From Candidatus Competibacteraceae bacterium (GTDB taxonomy: Bacteria; Pseudomonadota; Gammaproteobacteria; Competibacterales; Competibacteraceae), in NCBI GenBank assembly GCA_016712625.1, contig JADJQQ010000030.1, positions 62,001 to 126,000 of the forward strand: a stretch of DNA of 64,000 bases. Reading direction: 5' to 3'. Shown here in pieces: positions 24,257 through 33,997 of this stretch. The stretch's first letter is position 1. Every line of letters starts with the position of its first letter. The notes below the pieces were generated by a model. The model searched no databases and was not told the DNA's origin. It saw only the letters and a list, made by a program, of their open reading frames with translations. The translations under genes and the position numbers were made by a program.

Positions 24257-24709
24257 ATGCGGTTGTGGACATTGCACCCAAAATATCTGGACACCCAGGG
24301 CCTGCTGGCTTTATGGCGCGAGGCGTTGCTGGCGCAGGCGGTTTTATCCGATCAGACCAAAGGCTACAAACACCATCCGCAGTTAGCGCGTTTTCGCCAG
24401 TGCGAAATGCCCCGCTCACAAATCGCCCACTACCTGATGGCGGTTTGGGCCGAAGCAACCCAGCGTGGCTACCGTTTTAATCAAGCGAAGATTGGCCAGA
24501 TGAACCAGAGCGTGCTAATGCCAGTTGGCAGCGGACAACTCGACTACGAATGGCGTCACTTGCGGGGCAAGCTAAAGGCCAGATCACCGGATTGGTTGGC
24601 TGGGCTTCCAACCATCCCGCAGCCGGAACCGCATCCCTTATTTCAGGAAATGCCCGGCGGAATTGCAGAATGGGAAATCGGCGCAGCGGTCCATCATGCA
24701 GAACACTAA
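24257..24709 (+). CDS. Pyrimidine-dimer DNA glycosylase (endonuclease V type)
   Basis: 150 residues matching the phage T4 DenV-like family at its N-terminus: MRLWTLHPKYLDTQGLLALW, where the family places conserved substrate-contact residues right at the start, then AQAVLSDQTKGYKHHPQLARF and a helix ending in YRFNQAKI. The enzyme nicks DNA at UV-induced pyrimidine dimers by glycosylase/AP-lyase action. In bacteria this family is patchily distributed and often exchanged horizontally. The C-terminal ~40 residues (PQPEPHPLFQEMPGGIAEWE) resemble the tail in other bacterial members. The gene stands alone. Confidence 0.85.
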   Translation: MRLWTLHPKYLDTQGLLALWREALLAQAVLSDQTKGYKHHPQLARFRQCEMPRSQIAHYLMAVWAEATQRGYRFNQAKIGQMNQSVLMPVGSGQLDYEWRHLRGKLKARSPDWLAGLPTIPQPEPHPLFQEMPGGIAEWEIGAAVHHAEH

Positions 24710-24924
24710 GCCATCCTGCCCGGTTACGCCTGACGGTCGCTATTCCGTCGCGCGGGGTCAGTTGCCTATGACAAGTTGTACCGTGATCCTAAGTACTTGA
24801 TTGAAAGTCCAACTAGTTTATGCAGGACTAACTATCCAAAAACAATTGATCTAAATACCAGATAACTTAGGATTTACTACTCTTAAGAAACATAAAGCGT
24901 TGCAAAAGAACAGGTCTGAAAAGC

Positions 24925-25407
24925 CTAGAGAGTCCGATAATAAAACCGGTTATCCACCGCCATGACGGGGAAACTGGCAGGCAATGCCGCGCGCTCGATA
25001 ACCTGAAACCCATTCTTCTCATAAAAACGATGGGCAGCAAAAAATATATCCATCGTGCCAAGATAGATGTCCAGCACATTCCGCGTCTGACACCACGCCA
25101 TCAGCGTGTCGAGTAACTGTTTGGCCACGCCGCGCTCATGGCCGCGATGGCTGGCTTTGACGAACATTTTGCGTAGGGCGGTCTGACGGTTACTGATATC
25201 GAGCAAGCCAAGAGTCCCCACTACCTCCTGCTCGTCTAACGCCACCCAAAAATTGCCATTGCCCCGCTGATAGAAACGGGAAATGCGCTGTAAATCCGGT
25301 TGGGCCTCCAGCGTGATGGGAATTGCAAATTCCACACGCTGAATCGTCAAAATGACCTCGACGACACCTTGGGCATACCTTTGAGAGAATGGAGCGATGC
25401 TGATCAT
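24925..25407 (-). CDS. GNAT-family N-acetyltransferase
   Basis: ATG 25407 is chosen because GAGGAG lies 4 bases before it; an earlier in-frame codon at 25419 lacks one. The 160 residues follow the GNAT fold: strand 4 and helix 3 around GTLGLLDISNRQTALRKMFV, the acetyl-CoA loop in SHRGHERGVAKQLLDTLMAW (a variant of Q/RxxGxG/A), and the C-terminal FYEKNGFQVIERAALP. The substrate is unknown. Confidence 0.85.
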   Translation of the reverse strand: MISIAPFSQRYAQGVVEVILTIQRVEFAIPITLEAQPDLQRISRFYQRGNGNFWVALDEQEVVGTLGLLDISNRQTALRKMFVKASHRGHERGVAKQLLDTLMAWCQTRNVLDIYLGTMDIFFAAHRFYEKNGFQVIERAALPASFPVMAVDNRFYYRTL

Positions 25408-25479
25408 ACTTCTCCTCATAAATAACGCGATGTGCGACTTTCTGATCAGGCGATAATCAAACCATCGGGGTATAAAGGC

Positions 25480-25900
25480 TCATGCCCGCGTTGGAGATTG
25501 AACCAAACCCCGATTGGTGTGAGCCAAGAGCTTGCGGGTCACTTGAGTAGTCAAGTGCCAGACATCTCGGGTTCGGGTTTCCGCCAACCCAAAATGGTAT
25601 TCGAGCTGGCTGCTGACGGTTTCGATGCGCTTGCGAATCCGCCGTAGCAGTTGGAGCCACCAGGCCGATGTTTCTTCATGTTTTGGCGCACTGGCGCTTG
25701 CAAGTCGATGCCCAGCGTCGCGCAATTAGCTTGAAATTGCGGGCGAAGGTAGCCCTTGTCGCCTATAACTAACCCTTGGATGGCTTGCAACACGTCATAA
25801 GCTGAATCGCGCTTGTCCCCAAAAGCCGCATGCGGCGCCAGCATTGTTTATGGACGCCTGCCCATGTCAATCCCGGTGATCAATGAGCCAACATGCCGTC
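25480..25900 (-). pseudogene. Degenerate insertion-sequence transposase fragment (IS982-like)
   Basis: The C-terminal half of a DDE transposase survives in two frames. One reads GLVIGDKGYLRPQFQANCAT (the DKGY block around the second catalytic Asp) through NMKKHRP. The next frame continues RRIRKRIETVSSQLEYHFG and DVWHLTTQVTRKLLAHTNRG (Glu-containing block). A frameshift near 25660-25680 separates them. The upstream part fades into unreadable sequence right at the end of glgX. The family is assigned from the WHLT/RKLLAHT wording and is tentative. Terminal inverted repeats were not found. Confidence 0.7.
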
Positions 25901-25903
25901 AGC

Positions 25904-28102
25904 TTAAGTGGACGTTTCCAGTACGCTGCTATCGCCATCTGGCTCGGTTGCGGCAAAGGGGCCAAGGTGACGCCGATGGCGCAACAACACCAGGGAACGA
26001 CCATCGACGGAATAAGGCTCTTCCGCCAGATGTTGATTATTGCTGGTGGGATAGCCTTGCGGCAGCGCGGTATCCACCAACACCTCAAAGAACGCCTCAC
26101 CCCGCACAATCGGTAGCACAAACTGAATTTCTTCATGATGAGCGTTAAATAACAGCAAGAAATCATCGTCCTCCAACGGATGGCCGCGCTTATCCCAATC
26201 ACCCACGCCATCACCCGGCAAATACAACCCCAGGCAGCGAGCATAGTCATGATCCCACTCATCATCGTTAATCTCGCGCCCATCCGGATTAAACCAGAGG
26301 ATATCGCGCACGCCGCTACCGTGAATGCCTCGAAAAAAATGGCGTCGCCGGAAGGTGGGATGCTCGCGGCGCAATTGCACCAACCGCTGCGTGAACATAA
26401 ATAATTGACGGTTATCGTCCAGCCAGATCAAGTCCCAATTGAACCAGCTGATTTCATTATCTTGGCAGTAGGCGTTGTTATTGCCCTGCTGGGTGCGACC
26501 GGCTTCATCGCCAGCCAACAGCATTGGCACCCCTTGCGACAACAACAGCGTCGCCAAAAAATTACGCCGTTGGCGCGAGCGCAATTCCATGATGGCTGGG
26601 TCCATGGTCTCGCCTTCCACCCCGCAATTCCAGCTCTGGTTGTGGGGGTCGCCATCCTGATTATGTTCCAGATTGGCTTCGTTATGGCGGTGGTTGTAGC
26701 TCACCAGATCGTAGAGCGTGAAACCATCGTGCGCGGTGATGAAGTTGATGCTGGCCTGCGGCCGGCGGCCATTGTGCTGATACAAATCGGCGGAACCGGT
26801 CAACCGATAGGCTAGCTCGCCGATCAGGCCGCCTTCGCCGCGCCAGTAATCGCGCACCACATCGCGGTATTTGCCGTTCCATTCACTGACAGTGACCGGA
26901 AATTGTCCGACCTGGTAGCCGCCATGGCCGGTATCCCACGGCTCGGCGATCAGCTTGACCCGCGCCAGCACCGGATCTTGTTGCATCACATCCATGAATG
27001 AACCCATCTGATCGACATCGCCGTGACTTTCGCGCGCCAGCGCCGCCGCCAGATCAAAGCGGAAGCCATCGACGTGCATCTCTTGCACCCAATACCGCAA
27101 ACTGTCCATCACCAGTTGGATCACGCGCGGGTGCGAGGTATTGAGGGTATTGCCGCAACCGGTGTAATCCATGGTATAGCGCGGATTTTGCGGAGACAAC
27201 CGGTAATACACCGCATTGTCGATACCGCGAAAGCACAAGGTCGGGCCGAGATGGTTGCCTTCCGCCGTGTGGTTGTAGACCACATCCAGCAGCACTTCGA
27301 TACCAGCCGAGTGCAGGCTTTTCACCATGCTCTTGAATTCGCTAACCGGATTCTCGGTCGCGGCGTAGCGCGGGTCGGGCGCGAAATAGCCGATGGGGCT
27401 ATAGCCCCAGTAGTTATGCAATTTCTTGTCGAGCAGATGACGCTCGTCCACAAAGTAGTGGACCGGCAGCAGTTGGATCGCGGTCACCCCGAGCGATTTC
27501 AAATAATGAATGGCCGGCTCACACGCCAACCCGGCGTAAGTTCCGCGCATATGCGGAGGAATCTCAGGATTCAGCAAAGTAAAACCGCGCACATGCAATT
27601 CATAAATCAGCGTGTCATGCCAGGGAGTATAGGGCGGTCGGTCATCGCCCCACAGAAAGGCGGTATCGACCACCTGGCACTTCGGCATCCCCGGCGCGCT
27701 ATTGCGGGTGCTGAAACTTAAATCTTCGTGACGGTTGCCCACCTTGTAGCCAAATTGCGCCTCACTCCAGTGCGGCTGGCCGATGATGCGTTTGGCGCAG
27801 GGATCTAATAGCAGCTTATGAGGATTGAACCGGTGGCCTAATTCCGGCTTGTACGGACCGTGGACCCGATAGCCATACAGCAAGCCAGGCCGCGCATCGG
27901 ACAGATAGCCGTGCCAGACCCCGCAGGTTTGCTCGCGCAATGGAATCTGCTCGACTTCATGTTTGCCCTTGGCGTCGAACAAGCACAAGTCGACCTGCTC
28001 GGCATGTTCCGAAAAGAGGGCGAAGTTCACGCCCTCGCCGTCCCAGGTCGCCCCCAAGGGATACGGCCACCCCATCAAGACAGAGGTTGTTGGTATTTTC
28101 AT
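25904..28102 (-). CDS. glgX: Glycogen debranching enzyme GlgX
   Basis: 732 residues: an N-terminal CBM48 domain (GWPYPLGATWDGEGVNFALF) and a GH13 barrel with its catalytic residues in GFRFDLAAAL (nucleophile Asp), LIAEPWD (acid/base Glu) and FITAHDGFT (transition-state Asp), then a C-terminal beta domain. It hydrolyses alpha-1,6 branches of limit dextrins left by phosphorylase. It is the last gene of glgE-glgC-glgX (gaps of 57 and 59 bases). The C-terminus abuts an IS remnant but still looks complete in length. Confidence 0.95.
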   Translation of the reverse strand: MKIPTTSVLMGWPYPLGATWDGEGVNFALFSEHAEQVDLCLFDAKGKHEVEQIPLREQTCGVWHGYLSDARPGLLYGYRVHGPYKPELGHRFNPHKLLLDPCAKRIIGQPHWSEAQFGYKVGNRHEDLSFSTRNSAPGMPKCQVVDTAFLWGDDRPPYTPWHDTLIYELHVRGFTLLNPEIPPHMRGTYAGLACEPAIHYLKSLGVTAIQLLPVHYFVDERHLLDKKLHNYWGYSPIGYFAPDPRYAATENPVSEFKSMVKSLHSAGIEVLLDVVYNHTAEGNHLGPTLCFRGIDNAVYYRLSPQNPRYTMDYTGCGNTLNTSHPRVIQLVMDSLRYWVQEMHVDGFRFDLAAALARESHGDVDQMGSFMDVMQQDPVLARVKLIAEPWDTGHGGYQVGQFPVTVSEWNGKYRDVVRDYWRGEGGLIGELAYRLTGSADLYQHNGRRPQASINFITAHDGFTLYDLVSYNHRHNEANLEHNQDGDPHNQSWNCGVEGETMDPAIMELRSRQRRNFLATLLLSQGVPMLLAGDEAGRTQQGNNNAYCQDNEISWFNWDLIWLDDNRQLFMFTQRLVQLRREHPTFRRRHFFRGIHGSGVRDILWFNPDGREINDDEWDHDYARCLGLYLPGDGVGDWDKRGHPLEDDDFLLLFNAHHEEIQFVLPIVRGEAFFEVLVDTALPQGYPTSNNQHLAEEPYSVDGRSLVLLRHRRHLGPFAATEPDGDSSVLETST

Positions 28103-28161
28103 CGGCTCGTCATCCCCCTGCCTCCCCGCTCCCCACGGGGAGGCGATCCACCGCTTCAGCC

Positions 28162-29394
28162 TTATTCGCTGAAGGCGCGCAGTGTTGTGCTCACCTCGCC
28201 TGGGCCTACCACGGTGATGCCGCTCTCGGTGACGCTATAACGGCGGCGGTCGAGTTCGGGATCATGGCCGATCCGAGCGCCCGCCTCAATCACGTTGTAG
28301 TTGCCAATGATGGCCCGCCGCAGCTTGGCGCCGCGCTTGATATGCACATAGTCCTGAATGAGGCAATCCTCGATCTCCACATCATCCTCGATGATCACCT
28401 CACGGCGGACGATGGTGTTGCTGATGGAAGCGCCATGCACCAGCGAGCCGGCGGCGACCACGCTGTTGCACAGCTTAGCGTCCAACATGCGTGCGACTGG
28501 CCCTTGATAGTTACTTGAAAAGATCCGCCACTGGGGGTTGAACACATCGAAGCGAGGCGGCCAAGCCAGCATGTCCTGATGGGCGTTGAAATACGCGTCC
28601 AGCGTACCGACATCGCGCCAGTAGGCTTGTTCTTCGTAGGGCTTGACGCCCGGCACCTTGTTGGTGGCGAAGTCGTAGGCGAACAACCGATGGGTATCTT
28701 TCAAGGCCGGCAGGATGTGTTGCCCAAAATCGTGCTCGCCGCGGTCGCCAGCGGCCTTGAGCGACTCAACCAAGATCTTGGCGTCGAACAGATAGTTGCC
28801 CATTGAGGCGTACGCGCGCGTCGGATCGGAGGGCATCGGGGTCGGATTGTCGGGTTTTTCCTGAAATTCGCCCACTCGCCCAGCGTGATCGGCCACGATG
28901 ACGCCGAAGCCACGGGCATCGGCGAGGGGAACGGGTAAAGCCGCCACCGTCACATCCGCTTCCCGTTCGTGATGGAAATCGATCATCTGTTCGAGATCCA
29001 TTCGATAGACGTGATCGGCGCCAAACACCAGCACCAGATCGGGATTGTGCATCTGAATCAGGTTGATATTCTGGTACACGGCGTCGGCGGTGCCCATGAA
29101 CCAGTCGCCGCCCCGCATCATCTGGGGCGGCACCACCGTCACGAACTCCTCGTTGCGCATCGGCGACACCACCCAGGCTTTACGAACGTGCTCAATCAGC
29201 GACTGGGATTTGTACTGCACCAGCATATAAACCGAATGAATCCCGGAGTTAAGCAGGTTACTCAACACAAAATCGACAATCCGGTAACGGCTGCCGAAAG
29301 GTAAGGAAGGCTTGGAACTTTGAGAGGTTAGGGGGCTAAGGCGGGAACCCTCGCCACCCGCCATTACGAACGCAAGAACTTTTGATTTTTTCAT
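28162..29394 (-). CDS. glgC: Glucose-1-phosphate adenylyltransferase
   Basis: 410 residues. The nucleotide-binding loop GGEGSRLSPLTSQSSKPSLP sits at the N-terminus, followed by the sugar-phosphate region (GTADAVYQN, FGADHVYRMD, VGEFQEKP) and a C-terminal left-handed beta-helix (GASISNTIVRREVIIEDDVE) involved in allosteric control. It makes ADP-glucose, the donor for glycogen synthase or for maltose-1-phosphate synthesis. It lies between glgE and glgX, so ADP-glucose supply and GlgE-type chain elongation are under common control here. No glgA or glgB is in the window. Confidence 0.96.
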   Translation of the reverse strand: MKKSKVLAFVMAGGEGSRLSPLTSQSSKPSLPFGSRYRIVDFVLSNLLNSGIHSVYMLVQYKSQSLIEHVRKAWVVSPMRNEEFVTVVPPQMMRGGDWFMGTADAVYQNINLIQMHNPDLVLVFGADHVYRMDLEQMIDFHHEREADVTVAALPVPLADARGFGVIVADHAGRVGEFQEKPDNPTPMPSDPTRAYASMGNYLFDAKILVESLKAAGDRGEHDFGQHILPALKDTHRLFAYDFATNKVPGVKPYEEQAYWRDVGTLDAYFNAHQDMLAWPPRFDVFNPQWRIFSSNYQGPVARMLDAKLCNSVVAAGSLVHGASISNTIVRREVIIEDDVEIEDCLIQDYVHIKRGAKLRRAIIGNYNVIEAGARIGHDPELDRRRYSVTESGITVVGPGEVSTTLRAFSE

Positions 29395-29451
29395 GGGGAC
29401 ACATCCTTCGTTTTTAGTCTACGGTATTGATAGGACTCATGTTTCCCTTGC

Positions 29452-31647
29452 TCAGGCGTCGAAAGTATCGAAGTCACGCTCCGTATGCGGGTGATGGTGG
29501 AGACGAAACACATGGGCTGGCATCCGGTGGGGATTGAGCTCCACGTAATTGTTCGGCCCCCGCCAGACGTAATGCGCGCCAGTCAGCAAATCATGCACCT
29601 GGAACGGTTGCTGGGAATCAATCCCCAACGCTTCCAGGTTGAGTTGGGTCCAACCGGCCTGGGTGTAATTGGGGTCCAGGTTCACCACCACGAGAACCAC
29701 ATTGGTGTGGCTGCCGGTTGCCTTGCTGTAGCAAAGGAGCTGCTCGTTATCGATGTGGTGGAACGCCAGGCTCCAATCGGACTGCAAAGCCGGATTGCGC
29801 TTGCGGATCCGGTTCACCAGCGCGATGAAATCGCGCAGGCTGCTGGGACTGTCCAGATCCTGGAAACTGCGATAGCGCAACTGGTATTTTTCGGAGTCCA
29901 GATATTCTTCGCTGCCATGCTTGACCGCGATGTGTTCCATCATTTCGTAAGCCGGCCCATAAAGGCCGTAGTTGGCGGTCATCGTCGCCGCCATCACCAG
30001 CCGGGACATGAACGCCGGCCGGCCGCCGAACTGGAGATAGTCGGTCAAAATATCCGGCGTGTTCGGCCAGAAATTGGGGCGGAAATACTCGCGGCCTGGC
30101 CCCTGCGTCAATTCCTTGAGGTAGTCCATCAGCTCCCACTTGTGGTTACGCCAAGCGTAATAAGTGTAGGACTGGTTGTAACCCAATTTGGCAAGGCGGT
30201 GCATCACCTTCGGCCGGGTGAAGGCTTCGGCCAGGAAAATCGCATTCGGCGTTTGCTTCTTGATTTCGGCGATCAGCCACTCCCACATTGCAAACGGCTT
30301 GGTGTGCGGGTTATCGACCCGGAAGATGCGCACGCCCTGAGCAATCCAGAACTCGAAGATACTCTTGATCTCTTCCCACAGCGCTTGCCAGTCGCTGGTC
30401 TCGAAATTGAACGGATAGATATCCTGGTATTTCTTGGGGGGGTTTTCGGCATATTGCACCGTGCCGTCTGGCCGCCAGCGAAACCAATCGGGGTGTTCCT
30501 TGACATAGGGATGGTCGGGCGCGCATTGCAAGGCGATGTCCAAGGCGATTTCGATCCCATGCTCCTTGGCTTTCTGCACCAACTGCCGGAAATCCTCCAA
30601 CGTACCCAAAGCCGGCAAGATAGCCTTATGGCCGCCCTCGGCCGCCCCGATGGCCCAGGGACTGCCCACATCGTCGGCGGTCGGCGTCAGGGTGTTGTTC
30701 TTGCCCTTGCGGTTGACGCGCCCGACCGGATGAATCGGCGGGAAATAAAGCACGTCAAACCCCAACGCGGCAATGCGCGGCAACCAGATTTCGCAATCCT
30801 TGAAGGTGCCGTGTTTGCCAGGCAAGGGACTGCTTGACCGCGGGAACATCTCGTACCAGGTACTGAAACGGGCGCGCTCGTCATCAACGCTTACCCGCAG
30901 CGTCTTCGCATAAGTGATGCTCAACTGGCGGTCGGCGTAACGCTGCATCAGCCGGGCCAATTCCTCGTCCATGCCCAATTGCCGCCGGTAATCCAACGCC
31001 TGATCGCTGACCAGCGCCTTGGCGCGCAACGCCAGCCACTGTGCATCATCGCCGGTGGCGCGCTGGCTGGCTTTCCCGACCAGCTGCTCACCCGTGCGCA
31101 GCGCGATGGACACATCTTCCGGCTGGACCCAGCGGCTCAAGTCGTGCCGCCAGGATTTGAAGGGGTCTACCCAGGCGATGATGGTATATTCGTAGCAACC
31201 CAGATCCAAGACCTGAAATTCGCCTTGCCAGCGGTCGTTGACCAAAAACCGCATGGGGGTTTCCCGCCAGAGGGGATCGCCGACTTTGCGGTGTTGCAGG
31301 ATGCACGATAAGGAATCATGACCGTCGGTAAAAATATCCGCTTCAACGACCACGGCATCGCCCACGGTGCGCTTGATGGGAAACTGGCCCCCATCGATTT
31401 CCGGGGTAACACCCTCAATGATCGTCCGCTGGCGGCCATCGGTCGCGGGCGGTGCCGCCTCCAGCGAGACAGCGGTCGAGATCGCCGCGTTTTGCGCGGG
31501 TTGGGCTTCCTCGGTCGAATCCCGCGACGCCGGTTGGCTGATTATCGCAGCGGTGGGATTGTTTCCTGCCGTCGGAGCGATGGCCGAAGCCGGGGCCGAC
31601 TGTTCAGGCGCCGTCTTGCTATCATCCGCCACGGTTTTCTTGGTCAT
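29452..31647 (-). CDS. glgE: Alpha-1,4-glucan:maltose-1-phosphate maltosyltransferase GlgE
   Basis: ATG 31647 is preferred (GAGGA nine bases upstream) over a GTG at 31674, giving 731 residues. The first ~85 residues are low-complexity Ala/Thr/Pro and not part of the family core. Then come the GH13_3 domains: an N-terminal beta domain (VVEADIFTDGHDSL), the ALDIALQCAPDHPYV block specific to GlgE, the nucleophile Asp in IFRVDNPHTKP and acid Glu in IFLAEAFTRP. It transfers maltosyl units from maltose-1-phosphate to growing alpha-glucan. The donor would come from TreS-Mak or GlgM, neither of which is in the window. First gene of the glg operon. Confidence 0.95.
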   Translation of the reverse strand: MTKKTVADDSKTAPEQSAPASAIAPTAGNNPTAAIISQPASRDSTEEAQPAQNAAISTAVSLEAAPPATDGRQRTIIEGVTPEIDGGQFPIKRTVGDAVVVEADIFTDGHDSLSCILQHRKVGDPLWRETPMRFLVNDRWQGEFQVLDLGCYEYTIIAWVDPFKSWRHDLSRWVQPEDVSIALRTGEQLVGKASQRATGDDAQWLALRAKALVSDQALDYRRQLGMDEELARLMQRYADRQLSITYAKTLRVSVDDERARFSTWYEMFPRSSSPLPGKHGTFKDCEIWLPRIAALGFDVLYFPPIHPVGRVNRKGKNNTLTPTADDVGSPWAIGAAEGGHKAILPALGTLEDFRQLVQKAKEHGIEIALDIALQCAPDHPYVKEHPDWFRWRPDGTVQYAENPPKKYQDIYPFNFETSDWQALWEEIKSIFEFWIAQGVRIFRVDNPHTKPFAMWEWLIAEIKKQTPNAIFLAEAFTRPKVMHRLAKLGYNQSYTYYAWRNHKWELMDYLKELTQGPGREYFRPNFWPNTPDILTDYLQFGGRPAFMSRLVMAATMTANYGLYGPAYEMMEHIAVKHGSEEYLDSEKYQLRYRSFQDLDSPSSLRDFIALVNRIRKRNPALQSDWSLAFHHIDNEQLLCYSKATGSHTNVVLVVVNLDPNYTQAGWTQLNLEALGIDSQQPFQVHDLLTGAHYVWRGPNNYVELNPHRMPAHVFRLHHHPHTERDFDTFDA

Positions 31648-31884
31648 ACCGATTATCCTCGTTCTTGCTGGCACGGTTTTTTGTTGATATGCCGATCATC
31701 GTCGAGATCCGGGCGATCACGCTGCTGCCGTTCGAGGGCTTCGGTGTTAAAGTTAGCGTCTGGGTCCGGTTCGTCCGCGTGGCGATCGGTCTTTATTTAT
31801 CCCCCCTTATTATGACGGTTTTTTTGTAGCCTTGCCTAAATCTTCAATTGAGTTGAGACCACTCCGTACCGAGGACTTTGTTCC

Positions 31885-32703
31885 ATGACTGAATTACAAC
31901 GGATTATCGATGATGCTTTCGAGCGTCGTGGCGAAATCGACCCCAGCAACGCACCAACCAATCTTCACGAGGCCATCGCTGAAGCGATTGATCTATTGGA
32001 ATTAGGCCGTGTGCGGGTTGCCGAGAAACGCGATGGGGTCTGGACGGTCAACACTTGGTTGAAAAAAGCAGTCCTGCTCAGCTTTCGCCTGAACGAAAGC
32101 GCCATGATCCGCGACGGTTACACCAATTATTTCGATAAGGTTCCCCCTAAATATGCGGGTTACGGGGCCAACGACTTTCTGGCCGCCGGCGTCCGCGTCG
32201 TGCCGCCCGCCGTCGCCCGGCGCGGCACCTACATCGCCTCCGGCGTGGTGCTGATGCCCTCCTTCGTCAATATCGGAGCCTACGTCGATTCCGGCACCAT
32301 GGTGGACACTTGGGCCACGGTCGGCTCCTGCGCCCAGATTGGCAAGAACGTCCATCTGTCCGGCGGGGTTGGCATTGGGGGCGTCCTGGAGCCGTTGCAG
32401 GCCAGCCCCACCATTATTGAAGACGACTGCTTCATTGGCGCTCGCTCCGAAGTGGTTGAGGGCGTGATCGTCGAACACGGCTCGGTGGTGTCGATGGGGG
32501 TTTATATCGGCCAAAGCACCAAGATTTACAACCGCATGACCGGCGAAGTGAGCTACGGTCGAGTACCGGCCGGTTCGGTGGTGGTGCCCGGCGCTTTGCC
32601 CGCCGCCGATGGCAGCCATAGCCTTTATTGCGCCATCATCATCAAGCAGGTGGATGACAAAACCCGCGGCCGAGTCAGCCTGAACGATCTACTGCGCGAT
32701 TGA
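31885..32703 (+). CDS. dapD: Tetrahydrodipicolinate N-succinyltransferase
   Basis: 272 residues: a helical N-terminal domain (LQRIIDDAFERRGEIDPSN) and a left-handed parallel beta-helix of hexapeptide turns (YIASGVVLMPSFVNIGAYVD, GSCAQIGKNVHLSGGVGIGG), ending in a short tail. It succinylates tetrahydrodipicolinate with succinyl-CoA in the lysine/diaminopimelate route. GAGGA precedes the ATG. The stop TGA overlaps the dapE ATG by one base, so the two consecutive-pathway enzymes are coupled. Confidence 0.97.
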   Translation: MTELQRIIDDAFERRGEIDPSNAPTNLHEAIAEAIDLLELGRVRVAEKRDGVWTVNTWLKKAVLLSFRLNESAMIRDGYTNYFDKVPPKYAGYGANDFLAAGVRVVPPAVARRGTYIASGVVLMPSFVNIGAYVDSGTMVDTWATVGSCAQIGKNVHLSGGVGIGGVLEPLQASPTIIEDDCFIGARSEVVEGVIVEHGSVVSMGVYIGQSTKIYNRMTGEVSYGRVPAGSVVVPGALPAADGSHSLYCAIIIKQVDDKTRGRVSLNDLLRD

Positions 32704-33860
32704 TGGACGCTACGCTGGAGCTGGCTCTCGATCTGCTGCGCCGTCCCTCAATCACGCCGGAAGACGCTGGCTGCCAGGCCGTCATGATCGCCCGCTTGGA
32801 AGCGCTCGGTTTCCAAGCGGAACGCCTGCGCTTCGGCGTCGTGGATAATTTCTGGGCGCGCTTCGGCGACTCCGATCCCTTGTTCACTTTCGCCGGCCAT
32901 ACGGATGTGGTGCCGCCCGGCCCGCTAGAACGCTGGCGATCACCTCCGTTCGAACCGACCGCCCACGATGGTTATTTGTACGGTCGGGGCGCGGCGGACA
33001 TGAAAGGCAGTCTGGCGGCGATGGTCACCGCGTGCGAACGTTTCCTTACCGCTTGCCCACAGCCGCGCGGCTCAATCGCCTTCCTCATCACCAGCGATGA
33101 AGAAGGCGCGGCGGTGGATGGTACGGTCAAGGTGGTGGAGCGGCTGGAACAGCGGGGTGAAAAAATGCGCTGGTGTCTGGTTGGCGAACCTTCCTGCGCC
33201 AACCAGTTGGGCGACACCCTCAAGAACGGCCGGCGAGGATCACTGAACGGCCGATTGCTGCTGCGCGGCGAGCAAGGCCATGTCGCCTACCCGCACCTAG
33301 CGCAAAATCCCATTCACGCCATCGGCCCGCTACTCACGGCGTTGGCGGATGAGGTCTGGGATCAAGGGCACGACTTTTTTCCGCCCACCTCGTTCCAGAT
33401 TTCCAATCTGCGCGCCGGTTCGGGGGCCGTCAACATCGTGCCGGGCGAACTGGAGATGCTGTTTAACTTCCGTTTCTCCCCCGCGGTGACGGTCGACCAG
33501 CTGCGGGAGCGCACCCGATTGCTCATCGACACCGGACTGCTTAACGAAGAGATCAAAACTGGGCAGGTGTTCCAGTACGAGGTGGAATGGAGTCTGTCCG
33601 GCCCGCCGTTCTTCACCCCGCCAGCGGATTTGGTGGCCGCCGCCATGGCGGCCATTCGCGCCGAAACGGGGCTGGAAGCGGCTTTATCCACCAGCGGCGG
33701 TACGTCCGACGGCCGTTTCATTGCGCCGACCGGCGCTCAGGTGATCGAACTTGGGCCGCTGAATGCGACCATTCATAAGATCGACGAATGTGTCCCCATC
33801 GACGATCTGGCGCGACTTAGCCGCATTTACGAGGGCATCCTGAACCGACTGCTGGGTTGA
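32703..33860 (+). CDS. dapE: Succinyl-diaminopimelate desuccinylase
   Basis: ATG 32703 (385 residues) overlaps the dapD stop (TGATG). This M20-family metallohydrolase shows the zinc ligands in order: FAGHTDVVPPG (His), GRGAADMKGSLAAM (bridging Asp), SDEEGAAVDG (catalytic Glu pair) and the C-terminal His in NATIHKIDE. The dimerisation lid domain lies at ~180-290. It removes succinate from N-succinyl-LL-diaminopimelate for peptidoglycan and lysine. Confidence 0.96.
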   Translation: MDATLELALDLLRRPSITPEDAGCQAVMIARLEALGFQAERLRFGVVDNFWARFGDSDPLFTFAGHTDVVPPGPLERWRSPPFEPTAHDGYLYGRGAADMKGSLAAMVTACERFLTACPQPRGSIAFLITSDEEGAAVDGTVKVVERLEQRGEKMRWCLVGEPSCANQLGDTLKNGRRGSLNGRLLLRGEQGHVAYPHLAQNPIHAIGPLLTALADEVWDQGHDFFPPTSFQISNLRAGSGAVNIVPGELEMLFNFRFSPAVTVDQLRERTRLLIDTGLLNEEIKTGQVFQYEVEWSLSGPPFFTPPADLVAAAMAAIRAETGLEAALSTSGGTSDGRFIAPTGAQVIELGPLNATIHKIDECVPIDDLARLSRIYEGILNRLLG

Positions 33861-33997
33861 ACTCTTACTCTTGATCGCAGCCAGAGGGATTAAGCAACTT
33901 CACCCTCAGTCCGACCATCGACTCCGAGCGACGACTGACACGATCCGCCCTTGGAAATCCGCCTTTATCAAACCGTAAACTACGGGAGGACAGGCTC

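Noticed and set aside
24710..24924. Open stretch ending SLCRTNYPKTIDLNTR
   Set aside because: It could be the 3' end of a lost gene, but no family is recognisable and there is no start.
27023..30837. Antisense ORFs over glgX and glgE (27023-27721, 29485-30837, plus)
   Set aside because: Sense strand encodes complete, motif-bearing enzymes; the antisense text has no motifs.
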